A stretch of DNA of 64,000 nucleotides. It comes from CAZDKK01 sp964506245. GTDB taxonomy: Bacteria > Eisenbacteria > RBG-16-71-46 > CAIMUX01 > WJJG01. The stretch is taken from assembly GCA_964506245.1 (NCBI GenBank), contig CAZDKK010000015.1, forward strand, positions 24,589-88,588, written 5' to 3'. The number at the start of each line of letters is the position of its first letter. The first letter of the stretch is position 1. The translations under genes were made by a program, and so were the position numbers. The notes below the pieces were generated by a model. It was given only the letters and a program-made list of their open reading frames with translations. It was not told the DNA's origin and searched no databases. Positions 35,610 to 44,179 of this stretch are shown piece by piece.

Positions 35610-35638
35610 TGGTCATCCGGGCCTGTCTCCCCTAAACT
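35610..35638 (+). promoter_or_regulatory. Possible promoter of the GWxTD-like gene
   Basis: TGGTCA (35610-35615), 17 nt, then TAAACT (35633-35638), about 24 nt before the ATG at 35662. Weak but with standard spacing. Confidence 0.3.
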
Positions 35639-35661
35639 CAGCCCCGGAGAGGTCCGCCAGC

Positions 35662-38148
35662 ATGTTCGATCCCCGGCAGTGCGGTTCCCGACATGGGGCG
35701 CGCCAGGCGCGTTCGGACGCCGCGCGAATCGTGGCCGCGCTGGCTCTGGCAGCCACTCCGGCGTATCTGTCATCGTGCGGACCCGGTCACGCGCCCTACG
35801 CCCCCGATCGCCCGCTGGTCGATCCGCTCGGGCACATCCTGAGCCCACCCCCGGCGGCTCCGGCGCTGTCCCCCGCGGATCTACTCTCCACCGCGTCGGA
35901 GCACCCGCCCACGGCATTGGCCCGCATCGATCGCGTCTTCGAACGCGTGGCTCTCCTCGCCCGCCTCGGCCCCGGGTGGAACGAGTCGGAGGTGGAGGCG
36001 CGCATCGATTCGATCCGCGTCGAGATGGACCGGCTGGACATCTCGGGCCTGGAGGTCTTGCGCCAGCGCTGGGGAAGTCTCAGCCAGGAGGAGGCCGCGC
36101 TCTTCCGCCGGGCGGCGGCGCTGGAGATGCGCTGGGGCCTGGCGCTCATGCAGACGGGCGAGATCAACGACCGGGTCGCGGGCGCGGCCCACTTGCGGCA
36201 GGCGATGGAGTGGGACCCCGGCAATCCGCTCCTCGTCCTGCTCCTGTCCGGCTACTACGACCTGGCGGGCTTCACCTCGAACGGCACCGGGCTGTTGGAG
36301 GAATTCCTGCGCGAGCACGGCCCCCACGACGTCATCTCGCTGCAGCTCGAGCGGCGCATGGCCCGCGCCTGGACGGTGACGCGCGAGCCGGCGCAGCTCG
36401 ACTCGGCCTTCGCGGTCTGCTCCCAGCTCGCGCGAGACCACGGCGGTTGGGGGGCCGCGCCCGCCTGGCTCCTGCTGGAGCTGGCACGCCTGCACTACCT
36501 GGACGGCGCCATCGACTCGGTGCGCGCGGTGGCCGGGCGCGCGAGCGATCGCGGCCTGGGAGCGGATCGCGATCGGCTGTCGGCCGCGTTGGCCCTGGCG
36601 TTGATGGGGATCTGCGACGTGCGCGACCTCGAATTCGAGCGCGCCGACCGGCAGTTCCTCGCGGCGCTGGCGCTGGGGGCGGAGGAACCGATCCTGCACA
36701 ACCTCGTCGCCTGGATGTGCGTCCCCTGGGACCTCTGGACCGAGGAGCAGCGCATGGCCTTCGACCGTTCGGCCGATCGCCTGGGCTTCCTCGACGCCTA
36801 CTGGGCCACCGGCGATCCGATCCTGGCCACGCCGCGCGTGCTGGAGCAGCGCACCGAGTATCGGCGGCGCGTGGCGGAGGCCCACTTCACGCTGACCGGG
36901 GTCGACCCAGCTACGCCCGGCCCGCTGAGCGAGCCTGGCCAGGCGATCCTGCGCTTCGGCTGGCCGCGCAACTGGGAATCGCGGGGCGGGCAGCGGAAGG
37001 TCGCAGCCGAATCGAACCCCATGATCATCGCCGGCGTCGATCGGACGTGGCGTCTCGCCTACCAGATCTCCGGCCCCGCCGGAACCTGGCCCGAGACGCT
37101 CACCTTTCAGGACGGGGGCAGTGGCGCGCGGTTCGTCTCGACCGACAGCCTCGCCAGCTCGCGCTACCCGCTCTTCTCCTTCGACCGCGACTTCGGCGGG
37201 CGCGCCTACGCGTTCCACGGCCGGGCGGCACGCTTCCGCGACCCGGATGGCAACACCTCGCTCGAGGTTTGCTTCGACACCTATGTGCCCGACTACTCCG
37301 TGCGCCACCCTTTGAGCGGCCTGCGGTTCGCCGGCTCGATCGACGTGCGCGCCTGCCTCTACACGGATGAAGGAACGGGCTGGACGCCGCGCGGCGAGTT
37401 TGCGCTGGGGCTCGAGCGCGAGACGGTCCCGACCGCCCGCCCCACGTTCGCACGCCGTTCGGGCACCGCGCACCTGGCGAGCGTGAGCGCGGGCGGCGCC
37501 CGCATCGCCTCCGAGCTGCTCGTGCGCGATGCGGCCGGCCGGCTCCTCGTGATCGGGGTCGAGAACGACCTGTTCCATGCGCCGGCGGCCAGGAACCGCG
37601 GCGAGTTTGCGCTCTCGGACCTGATGCCCATCGAGGCCTTCGCCGGCGGCCCCCCCGACGAGAGCGAGCGCAACCTCGGGGCGGCGGGCGTCGCCTACGG
37701 CACCCACCTGCGCGACCTGGGGCTCATCGCGCGCGCCTGCCCGTTCTACCTGCCCGAGGAGACCTTCACCTTCTACCTCGAGGCCTACGGCCTCGCCCGC
37801 CGCAACGGCCGCGCGATGGCCGAGCTGGTGCTGACGATCGAGCGGCTCACGGAGCTGGGCGAGCGGGAGTACGCGATCGAGATCAGCGGCCGGGACCAGG
37901 TTCTGCAGCGCGAGCAGGTGAACGAGTGGCACATCGCGCGCTCTCTCGGCCTGAGCACCCTGAGACCAGGCCCTCACCGCCTGCGGGCGGCCGTCACCGA
38001 CCACCAGACCGGCAAGACGCTCAGTGCGGCGGTGGAGTTCCGGGTGGTCGAACCGGAAGACCTCGTGGACTTCTACGGCTGGCGCGACCTGGAGCTGCCC
38101 GCCCACATCCTGTCGGCCGCCCCTTCCCCGGTCGAGCGAACCCCGTGA
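35662..38148 (+). CDS. GWxTD-like lipoprotein with TPR-type region
   Basis: 828 residues. The signal has a lipobox-like LSSC (about Cys39). The N-terminal half is alpha-helical with TPR-like spacing (AAHLRQAMEWDPGNPLLVLL, RLHYLDGAIDSVRAV). The middle has AYWATGDPILATPRVLEQ and the downstream EYRRRVAEAHFTL, plus AILRFGWPRNWE, which correspond to the GWxTD-domain pattern (WxxxDP, xYYxRVxxA, RYGxPD) of FCB bacteria. The C-terminal half is beta-rich with repeated sandwich-like strands. It probably acts at the outer membrane. GGAGAGG lies before the ATG. The next gene's promoter starts 9 bp after its stop. Confidence 0.72.
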   Translation: MFDPRQCGSRHGARQARSDAARIVAALALAATPAYLSSCGPGHAPYAPDRPLVDPLGHILSPPPAAPALSPADLLSTASEHPPTALARIDRVFERVALLARLGPGWNESEVEARIDSIRVEMDRLDISGLEVLRQRWGSLSQEEAALFRRAAALEMRWGLALMQTGEINDRVAGAAHLRQAMEWDPGNPLLVLLLSGYYDLAGFTSNGTGLLEEFLREHGPHDVISLQLERRMARAWTVTREPAQLDSAFAVCSQLARDHGGWGAAPAWLLLELARLHYLDGAIDSVRAVAGRASDRGLGADRDRLSAALALALMGICDVRDLEFERADRQFLAALALGAEEPILHNLVAWMCVPWDLWTEEQRMAFDRSADRLGFLDAYWATGDPILATPRVLEQRTEYRRRVAEAHFTLTGVDPATPGPLSEPGQAILRFGWPRNWESRGGQRKVAAESNPMIIAGVDRTWRLAYQISGPAGTWPETLTFQDGGSGARFVSTDSLASSRYPLFSFDRDFGGRAYAFHGRAARFRDPDGNTSLEVCFDTYVPDYSVRHPLSGLRFAGSIDVRACLYTDEGTGWTPRGEFALGLERETVPTARPTFARRSGTAHLASVSAGGARIASELLVRDAAGRLLVIGVENDLFHAPAARNRGEFALSDLMPIEAFAGGPPDESERNLGAAGVAYGTHLRDLGLIARACPFYLPEETFTFYLEAYGLARRNGRAMAELVLTIERLTELGEREYAIEISGRDQVLQREQVNEWHIARSLGLSTLRPGPHRLRAAVTDHQTGKTLSAAVEFRVVEPEDLVDFYGWRDLELPAHILSAAPSPVERTP

Positions 38149-38156
38149 CTTTTCGC

Positions 38157-38184
38157 TTGACACATCAAAATATGTTGATATCTT
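38157..38184 (+). promoter_or_regulatory. Promoter of the ArsR-methyltransferase gene, with leaderless start
   Basis: TTGACA (38157-38162), 16 nt, TATCTT (38179-38184). The expected +1 is about 38191-38192, which coincides with an ATG at 38192. An earlier ATG at 38186 lies before the predicted +1, so the mRNA is probably leaderless and starts at 38192. No Shine-Dalgarno precedes either ATG. Confidence 0.6.
38164..38179. promoter_or_regulatory. Palindromic operator (probable autoregulatory site)
   Basis: ATCAAAATATGTTGAT is a 16-bp palindrome (one mismatched pair) lying between the -35 and -10 elements, the classic position for a repressor. It suits binding by the ArsR-type HTH protein encoded immediately downstream. 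A+T-rich SahR-type sites are of similar form in Proteobacteria, as I recall. Confidence 0.62.
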
Positions 38185-38191
38185 TATGTCC

Positions 38192-39160
38192 ATGGTCGAA
38201 GGATTGATAGAGGCCCTCAAGGCGATGGCCGATCCGCTCCGCCTGCGGATCCTGGCCGTGCTCAGGCGCGAGGAGCTGGCTGTGGGCGAGCTGGCCGAAG
38301 TGCTGGCGATCTCGCAACCTCGAGTCTCGCACCATCTCAGAATGCTGCGGGCGGCCGGCATGGTCCGGGTGCGCCGCGAGGGGGCCTGGACCTTCTGCAG
38401 CCTCGAGGCCCCCTCCCCGGCGACGGAGGGGCTGTTCCGGACGCTGGAGCAGGGGTTCGGCGCACAAGGGGCTGACCCGGGCGATGCAACCCGGCTCGAG
38501 CGGGTCCTGGCGGAACGTCGAGAGCGGGCGCGCAGCTTCTTCGACGCTGCCGCCGGCCGCTGGGAGCGTTTTGAGCCGCGCTTCGAGGGCAGCGGGCTCC
38601 GGCACCAGGCGCTGTCGCTGCTCCTGCCGGATGGCTTGGTGCTGGCCGACATCGGCTGCGGAACGGGCTACATCGCGCGTGAGCTGGCCCGGCGGGCTCG
38701 ACGGGTGATCTTGGTCGACCCGTCGGCGGCGATGCTGGAACGTGCCCGGACGGCGTTGGGCCAGAGCCTGCCGGCCGAGCTCGAGTTCCGCGTCGGGGAG
38801 ATCGAGCGCCTGCCGCTGGCAGACGGGGAGGTCGACGGCGCCTTCGCCAACCTGGTGCTGCACCACGTCTCCGACCTGGCTGCGACGCTGGCGGAGCTGG
38901 GGCGCGTGATCCGCCCGGGCGGGTCTCTGGTCGCCTCCGACTTCCTGCCCCACGAGGCGGAGTGGCTGCGCGAGGAACAGGCCGATCTGCGCCTGGGTCT
39001 GGACCCGGGGCAGCTCGCGGCCCTCGCCCTGAAGGCGGGCTTCAGCGCGGCCGCGTCGGAGTCGGCGGTCGATCGGTTGCGCGTGCGCTCGCGCGATGGA
39101 CACGAGGCGTTGCTGCCCATGTTCGTGCTGCGCGCGCGCAAGGTGGGCGCGGGCTCGTGA
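38192..39160 (+). CDS. ArsR-family HTH fused to SAM-dependent methyltransferase (SahR-like regulator)
   Basis: 322 residues. Residues 1-75 are a winged helix: LRLRILAVLRREELAVGELAE, then LAISQPRVSHHLRMLRAAGM, the ArsR recognition region. A methyltransferase domain follows: LADIGCGTGYIARELARRA (motif I), RVILVDPSAAMLERAR (motif II), FANLVLHHVSDLAA, and IRPGGSLVASDFLP. SahR regulators described in Proteobacteria bind SAH and control SAM-cycle genes; this order (HTH-methyltransferase, then ahcY) matches. Most likely it senses SAH or SAM rather than methylating. The start at 38192 is chosen because the predicted transcript begins there; the ATG at 38186 is an alternative. Confidence 0.85.
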   Translation: MVEGLIEALKAMADPLRLRILAVLRREELAVGELAEVLAISQPRVSHHLRMLRAAGMVRVRREGAWTFCSLEAPSPATEGLFRTLEQGFGAQGADPGDATRLERVLAERRERARSFFDAAAGRWERFEPRFEGSGLRHQALSLLLPDGLVLADIGCGTGYIARELARRARRVILVDPSAAMLERARTALGQSLPAELEFRVGEIERLPLADGEVDGAFANLVLHHVSDLAATLAELGRVIRPGGSLVASDFLPHEAEWLREEQADLRLGLDPGQLAALALKAGFSAAASESAVDRLRVRSRDGHEALLPMFVLRARKVGAGS

Positions 39161-39266
39161 GCCGAGAATCGAAGGAGCGCGCTTCCGGGCGACCGGGAGC
39201 ATCGCGTGGGCGCGGCGCGACGGCGAGCGCCCGGCGGGCGAAAACCACGAACGGGTCGAGGTGATC

Positions 39267-40700
39267 ATGACCGAACTGGCTGTTGCGAAGTCGCTGGACT
39301 ACAAGGTCAAGGACCTGTCCCTGGCCGACTGGGGGCGCCGGGAGATCGAGCTGGCCGAGAAGGAGATGCCCGGCCTGATGGCCGTGCGCGAGAAGTACGG
39401 CCGCACGAAGCCGCTCGCCGGCCTGCGCGTCATGGGCTCGCTGCACATGACGATCCAGACCGCCGTGCTGATCGAGACCCTGCGCGAGCTGGGCGGCGAC
39501 GTGCACTGGGCGAGCTGCAACATCTACTCGACCCAGGATCACGCCGCGGCGGCGATCGCCAAGGCCGGCGTGGCCGTCTTCGCCTGGAAGGGCGAGACGC
39601 TCGCGGACTACTGGTGGTGCACGCACCAGGCGCTGCTCTGGCCCGGAGGCCTGGGGCCTCACCTGATCGTCGACGATGGCGGCGACGCCACCCTGATGAT
39701 CCACATGGGCCACGAGCTCGAGCAGTGCCACCGTCAGCATGGCCGCTACCCCGAGTGGCATCCCGAGGGTGAGGATGCGGTCCAGCTCGTGCAGATGATC
39801 CGGCGGATCCACGCCGAAGACCCGGATCGCTGGACGCGGACCGTGCCGGAGATCATCGGCGTGTCCGAGGAGACGACGACGGGCGTCCATCGCCTCTACC
39901 AGCGGCTCGAGCAGGGCACCCTCCTCTTCCCCGCCTACAACGTCAACGACTCGGTCACCAAGTCGAAGTTCGACAACCTCTACGGCTGCCGCGAGTCGCT
40001 GGCCGACGGCATCAAGCGCGCCACGGGCGTCATGGTGGCCGGCAAGGTCGTGGTGGTCTGCGGCTATGGCGATGTCGGCAAGGGCTGCGTGCAGTCGATG
40101 CGCGGCTTCGGCGCGCGCGTGATCGTGACCGAGATCGACCCGATCTGCGCGCTGCAGGCAGCGATGGAGGGTTTCGAGGTCAAGACCGTGGACGAAGTCA
40201 TCGCCGAGGGCGATATCTTCGTCACCGCCACGGGCAACTGTGATGTCATCACCGCCGAGCAGATGTCCCGCATGAAGGACAAGGCGATCGTCTGCAACAT
40301 CGGCCACTTCGACAACGAGATCCAGGTGGCCGAGCTGCAGGCCTGGCCGGGCATGCGGCGGCGCGAGATCAAGCCCCAGGTGGCCGAGTACATCTTCCCC
40401 GACGGCCACGGGATCCTGCTGCTGGCCGAGGGGCGGCTCGTGAACCTGGGCTGCGCGCAGGGCCACCCGTCCTTCGTGATGAGCAACTCCTTCACGAACC
40501 AGTGCCTGGCCCAGATCGCCCTGGCCGAGAAGCGGCCCAAGCTGGGGGTGTACCTGCTGCCCAAGCGCCTGGACGAGGAGGTCGCCCGGCTGCATCTCGA
40601 GAAGCTGGGTGTCCGCTTGACCCGACTCAGCGAGAAGCAGGCGGCGTACATCGGCGTGCCGGCCGACGGGCCCTACAAGCCCGAATACTACCGGTACTAG
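39267..40700 (+). CDS. ahcY: Adenosylhomocysteinase (S-adenosylhomocysteine hydrolase)
   Basis: 477 residues, the usual bacterial length. LRVMGSLHMTIQTAVLIETL opens the substrate domain; HWASCNIYSTQDHAAAA, then DNLYGCRESLADGIKRAT and the NAD site VVVVCGYGDVGKGCVQSMRG are the family signatures. The C-terminus ends KPEYYRY, the conserved tail reaching the neighbouring subunit's NAD. It converts SAH to adenosine and homocysteine, the step that removes product inhibition of methyltransferases. It lies 106 bp after the SahR-like gene, likely co-regulated. The GAGGTGATC before the ATG is the ribosome-binding site. Confidence 0.96.
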   Translation: MTELAVAKSLDYKVKDLSLADWGRREIELAEKEMPGLMAVREKYGRTKPLAGLRVMGSLHMTIQTAVLIETLRELGGDVHWASCNIYSTQDHAAAAIAKAGVAVFAWKGETLADYWWCTHQALLWPGGLGPHLIVDDGGDATLMIHMGHELEQCHRQHGRYPEWHPEGEDAVQLVQMIRRIHAEDPDRWTRTVPEIIGVSEETTTGVHRLYQRLEQGTLLFPAYNVNDSVTKSKFDNLYGCRESLADGIKRATGVMVAGKVVVVCGYGDVGKGCVQSMRGFGARVIVTEIDPICALQAAMEGFEVKTVDEVIAEGDIFVTATGNCDVITAEQMSRMKDKAIVCNIGHFDNEIQVAELQAWPGMRRREIKPQVAEYIFPDGHGILLLAEGRLVNLGCAQGHPSFVMSNSFTNQCLAQIALAEKRPKLGVYLLPKRLDEEVARLHLEKLGVRLTRLSEKQAAYIGVPADGPYKPEYYRY

Positions 40701-40848
40701 GCCGCGCCCCCCAGTCCAGGCTGCCCAACCGCCCCCTGGCGGGGGTATGCTAGCCGTGCCTGGCGCGCGCGGGCTCGGGGACCCGCGGGCATCGGACCCG
40801 CGGACGCTGGCGGGTGTAGTCAGAGTGCAACCGACGGCGGGAAGGATA

Positions 40849-42099
40849 ATGGCTGGCAACCACTGGCCCAATGGGCACCACCCCGAGGACGCGACTATCG
40901 CGTTCCTGCGCCAGGCCCACCCTGTTCTCGACCCCCATTTCCCGGAGCACCAGCCCGAGCTCTACCGGCTGTGGACGCGGCAGTACGAGGTGATCCGCGA
41001 CAGCGACGAGGCTTACAACCGGCACCTCAACAAGCGCCTGCGCCCCAGCGGCGTCGAACGCGGCTTCGAGTCCAACCTGGTGGAGATCGCCTTCTACCTC
41101 AACGAGGCCGGCAAGTACCTGGAATCGCTGCTCGAGCTGCTGCCGCGACGCCGCGCCACCCGGTTGCGCCCGGCGCGGGAGGTGTGCGAGTGCAACGATC
41201 TGCGCCGGCTGATGGGGCTCGCATTCGCCGGGAACAACGGGCGCGTGGCCTACGAGGCCCGGCGCAAGCTGTACATCTCCGATCTCTTTTTCGACGTGGC
41301 GCACACGCGCGCGATCCAGCGCGGCGGTGATCACCGTGACTTCTTCGCCAGCCGCGTGGAGCGGGCCATCCTGAACCAGACGGTGGCCGAGAGAGAGGTC
41401 GACGTCGCCTTCAACATCGCTTCCGACGGCCAGAGCATCGAGTACGAGATCGGCCAACCGCTCCCCAACCAGGAAGTGTGGCGTTTTCGCGTCCGCGAGC
41501 TTGGGTTCGTCCAAGCCGGGCGGCCCGTGCACATCCATGTCTACTTCTATAGCTGCCGCTCCAAGCGCGAGGTCCTGCCCTACTCGTACGTTCGGGGCCA
41601 GCAGGTCTACCGCCTGCAGACCGTGGAGAAGTGGTCGCAGCTATCGATGCGCCGGGACGCCTCGATCGTGAGCAAGATGCTCCGCAAGGGCATGAATCAC
41701 CCCGGCACGATCCCCGACATCATCGGCGCGATGTTCATCGTCGAGGACCTGGAGGAGGTCGAGCACCTCAAGCTGGGACTCATCGATGAGCTGGGCGGGC
41801 CCTTCCAGATCCGCAACATCGTCGACACGCTGACGCGCCCGGAGGATCGCAATCATCTCAACCGCTTCTCGGGCGCCGGCTATCGCGTCTACAAGTGCGA
41901 GGCCGACGTGCTCTATCGGCCGCAGGACAGCGACGAGGAGCCCTACTTCTTCATCGTCGAGATTCAGATCTACACGCTCGAGACCTACCTGCGAACGATC
42001 CACGCCGACCATTACGCCAGCCATCATCAGCTCAAGCGCCGGCAGTTCCTGGATGGGATCGTGCCGCTGCTCTTCCCGCTGGAGATCTACCCCGACTGA
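40849..42099 (+). CDS. Protein resembling a RelA/SpoT nucleotidyltransferase fold, motifs altered
   Basis: 416 residues, cytoplasmic. The C-terminal half carries the layout of a (p)ppGpp synthetase domain: RDASIVSKMLRKGMNHPGTI (about 267-286), IPDIIGAMFIVEDLEEVEHL (about 286-305), a YRVYKCEADVLY stretch and FIVEIQIYTLETYL (about 367-380). The classical D-x-x-G-x-R, Y-x-S-x-H and EIQIRT motifs are only partly kept: the Arg of D-x-x-G-x-R is Met, and EIQIYT has Tyr for Arg. Synthetase activity is therefore doubtful. The N-terminal half is helical with no known domain. The start is ATG at 40849 after GGGAAGGATA. It sits between ahcY and ggt. Confidence 0.55.
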   Translation: MAGNHWPNGHHPEDATIAFLRQAHPVLDPHFPEHQPELYRLWTRQYEVIRDSDEAYNRHLNKRLRPSGVERGFESNLVEIAFYLNEAGKYLESLLELLPRRRATRLRPAREVCECNDLRRLMGLAFAGNNGRVAYEARRKLYISDLFFDVAHTRAIQRGGDHRDFFASRVERAILNQTVAEREVDVAFNIASDGQSIEYEIGQPLPNQEVWRFRVRELGFVQAGRPVHIHVYFYSCRSKREVLPYSYVRGQQVYRLQTVEKWSQLSMRRDASIVSKMLRKGMNHPGTIPDIIGAMFIVEDLEEVEHLKLGLIDELGGPFQIRNIVDTLTRPEDRNHLNRFSGAGYRVYKCEADVLYRPQDSDEEPYFFIVEIQIYTLETYLRTIHADHYASHHQLKRRQFLDGIVPLLFPLEIYPD

Positions 42100-42125
42100 C
42101 CGGCACCCCAGCCGTGGGAGGACGC

Positions 42126-43763
42126 ATGGCGGATCGGACTACGGGTCGCACCTTTGCCACGCGCTCCGAGGTGATCGCGCGCCACGCGATGGCCGCGACG
42201 AGCCAGCCGCTTGCCACCCAGATCGCGCTCGATGTCCTCAAGCGGGGCGGCAACGCGGTCGACGCGGCCATCGCCGCCAACGCCGCCCTGGGTCTGATGG
42301 AACCCACCGGCTGCGGCATCGGAGGCGACCTCTTCGCGCTCGTGTGGGACGCCCGCTCGCAGCGCCTCCACGGGCTCAACGCCAGCGGGCGCTCGCCGCA
42401 ATCGCTCGCGTTCGCGGAGTTCGGGCGGCGCGGCCTCGCGCGCATCCCGTCCCACGGCCCCCTGCCGATCACCGTGCCCGGCTGCGTGGACGGCTGGTTC
42501 GAGCTGCACGCGCGGCTCGGGCGCCTGCCGATGGAAGCGATCCTCGCGCCGGCCATCCAGTACGCCCGCGAGGGATTCCCCGTCTCGGAGGTGATCGCCC
42601 ACCAGTGGAGCGCGGGCATCGCCGCCCTCACCGACCAGCCGGGGTTCAACGAGACGTACACCCTGAACGGGCGGCCACCCCGCAAGGGCGATATCTGGCA
42701 CGACCACGCGCTCGCCGCCACGCTCGAGACGATCGCGCGCGAGGGGCGCGGCGCATTCTACCGCGGGGAGATCGCCGGCCGGATCGCCGACTGCGTCCAG
42801 CGCGCGGGCGGCTTCCTCACCCGCGCGGATCTGGCAGCGCACCGCTCCGAATGGGTCGCGCCCATGTCGACCGACTACCGCGGGCTCACCGTGTGGGAGC
42901 TGCCGCCCAACAGCCAGGGCATCGCGGCGCTCCAGATCCTGAACCTGCTCGAGGGCTTCGACGTCGCCGCGATGGGCTTCGGCAGCGCCGCCTACATCCA
43001 CACGTTTGTCGAAGCCAAGAAGCTCGCCTTCGCCGATCGGGCCCGGTACATCGCCGACCCGGAGTTCCACCGCCTCCCCGTCGCGGACCTCATCTCCAAG
43101 AGCTACGCGGCCCAGCGCCGCGCGCGGATCGATCCCGCGCGCGCGGCGCTGAGCTGCCCCGCGGGCCATCCGCCCCTCGATCAGGGCAACACGGTCTACC
43201 TCACGGCGGCGGACGAGGATCGCACGCTGGTGTCGCTCATCCAGAGCAACTACCGCGGATTCGGCTCGGGGCTCTGTCCCGACGGCCTCGGCTTCTGCCT
43301 GCAGAACCGGGGTGAGTTGTTCAACCTCCGGAAGGGACACTTGAACAGCTACGCGCCGGGCAAGCGTCCCTTTCACACCATCATCCCGGCCTTCATCACC
43401 CTGGGCGGGCGCCCCTACGTGAGCTTCGGCGTGATGGGCGGCGCCGTGCAGCCGCAGGCGCATGCGCAGATCGTGGTCAACCTGGCCGACTTCAGCCTGA
43501 ACCTGCAGGAGGCCGGGGACGCGCCGCGCATCCTCCACGGCGACGGGCCGGAGCCCACGGGCGAGGAGCTGCTCGACGGCGGCACGGTGCAGCTCGAGTC
43601 GGGCTTCGCGCCCGAGGTCATCCGCGAGCTGGAGCGCCTGGGCCACCGCGTGCGGACCGGCGGCTTCTTCGGCGGCTACCAGGCAATCCGCTACGACGAG
43701 CAGGCCGGCGTCTACTACGGTGCCTCGGAGTCGCGCAAGGACGGGCAGGCGGCGGGATATTGA
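42126..43763 (+). CDS. ggt: Gamma-glutamyltranspeptidase family Ntn-hydrolase
   Basis: 545 residues. ALDVLKRGGNAVDAAIAAN and GIGGDLFALVWD are the family's N-terminal signatures. Autocleavage should occur before Thr356 in GNTVYLTAAD, making it the nucleophile of the small subunit, as in GGT. The later SNYRGFGSGL and FGVMGGAVQPQAHAQIV are conserved small-subunit motifs. The usual RExAP at the glutamate site is replaced by SGRSP, found in related acylases, so gamma-glutamyl specificity is not certain. No signal peptide is visible. GGGAGG precedes the ATG; it follows the preceding gene by 26 bp. Confidence 0.88.
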   Translation: MADRTTGRTFATRSEVIARHAMAATSQPLATQIALDVLKRGGNAVDAAIAANAALGLMEPTGCGIGGDLFALVWDARSQRLHGLNASGRSPQSLAFAEFGRRGLARIPSHGPLPITVPGCVDGWFELHARLGRLPMEAILAPAIQYAREGFPVSEVIAHQWSAGIAALTDQPGFNETYTLNGRPPRKGDIWHDHALAATLETIAREGRGAFYRGEIAGRIADCVQRAGGFLTRADLAAHRSEWVAPMSTDYRGLTVWELPPNSQGIAALQILNLLEGFDVAAMGFGSAAYIHTFVEAKKLAFADRARYIADPEFHRLPVADLISKSYAAQRRARIDPARAALSCPAGHPPLDQGNTVYLTAADEDRTLVSLIQSNYRGFGSGLCPDGLGFCLQNRGELFNLRKGHLNSYAPGKRPFHTIIPAFITLGGRPYVSFGVMGGAVQPQAHAQIVVNLADFSLNLQEAGDAPRILHGDGPEPTGEELLDGGTVQLESGFAPEVIRELERLGHRVRTGGFFGGYQAIRYDEQAGVYYGASESRKDGQAAGY

Positions 43764-44179
43764 AGAGTCTTGCCCGGGAGCCTTGACCGAGCGACCCCGA
43801 CACTTGTGTTGCACGAGGCCGCACTCCCCCCGGCACGAGAACGCTCTTCGATGCGCCAGGTGATCATGTGGAGGCAACGGCATTCCTGCTTGACCGGATC
43901 GGAGCGTCCGGTTGCGTCGCGATCGCACGGTGAAGATAGCGTCCCCGCTGCGCAGCCACGATGGTGATCCTGGTCTTCCTCTCCGATCCGCCCCTGGTGA
44001 CCAGGATCCTGCGTCACCTGCGGCTGCCCACGGAGCCGCCGCGGCTGGCCCCTGCGCGTGGGGGTGCACGATCCAAGGTCTGGGGCCGTCCCACCAGGGG
44101 ACGGCCGGATCATGCCCAAGCCCGCTTCGAGATTCGCCCACCGCCGTGAAAGACCGCGCCGCCCCTCCGCCTGCTCGAC
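43764..44179. other. Spacer after ggt containing a mobile-element remnant
   Basis: 416 bp between the ggt and serine-hydrolase 3' ends. No intact gene. It contains the transposase-like fragment at 43940-44080, which is out of context for the high-GC operons around it. No terminator hairpin is obvious after ggt. Confidence 0.5.
43940..44080 (+). pseudogene. Fragment resembling the C-terminus of an IS91-type transposase
   Basis: Reads as PRCAATMVILVFLSDPPLV followed by TRILRHLRLPTEPPRLAPAR. I recall IS91-type Y2 transposases from diverse MAGs ending in a CPRC-x-x-x-M zinc-ribbon half followed by an ILxHLxLPTE-PPxLAPAR stretch. The frame is closed by an in-frame TAG at 43937-43939, and no upstream catalytic part is present, so it is a relic. 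The assignment rests on remembered family endings, not a search. Confidence 0.5.

Noticed and set aside
38186..38188. ATG at 38186 as the start of the ArsR-methyltransferase gene
   Set aside because: It lies 1 nt after the -10 element, upstream of the predicted transcript start, so the ATG at 38192 is more likely.
39161..39266. Possible SAH riboswitch upstream of ahcY (GGAGCGC near 39174 and a GAGCGC-like segment near 39228)
   Set aside because: The conserved pairing of the 5' GAGCGC with a downstream GGCGCUC and the internal CAGGCUCG segment are not found, so it does not fit the SAH riboswitch consensus as I recall it.
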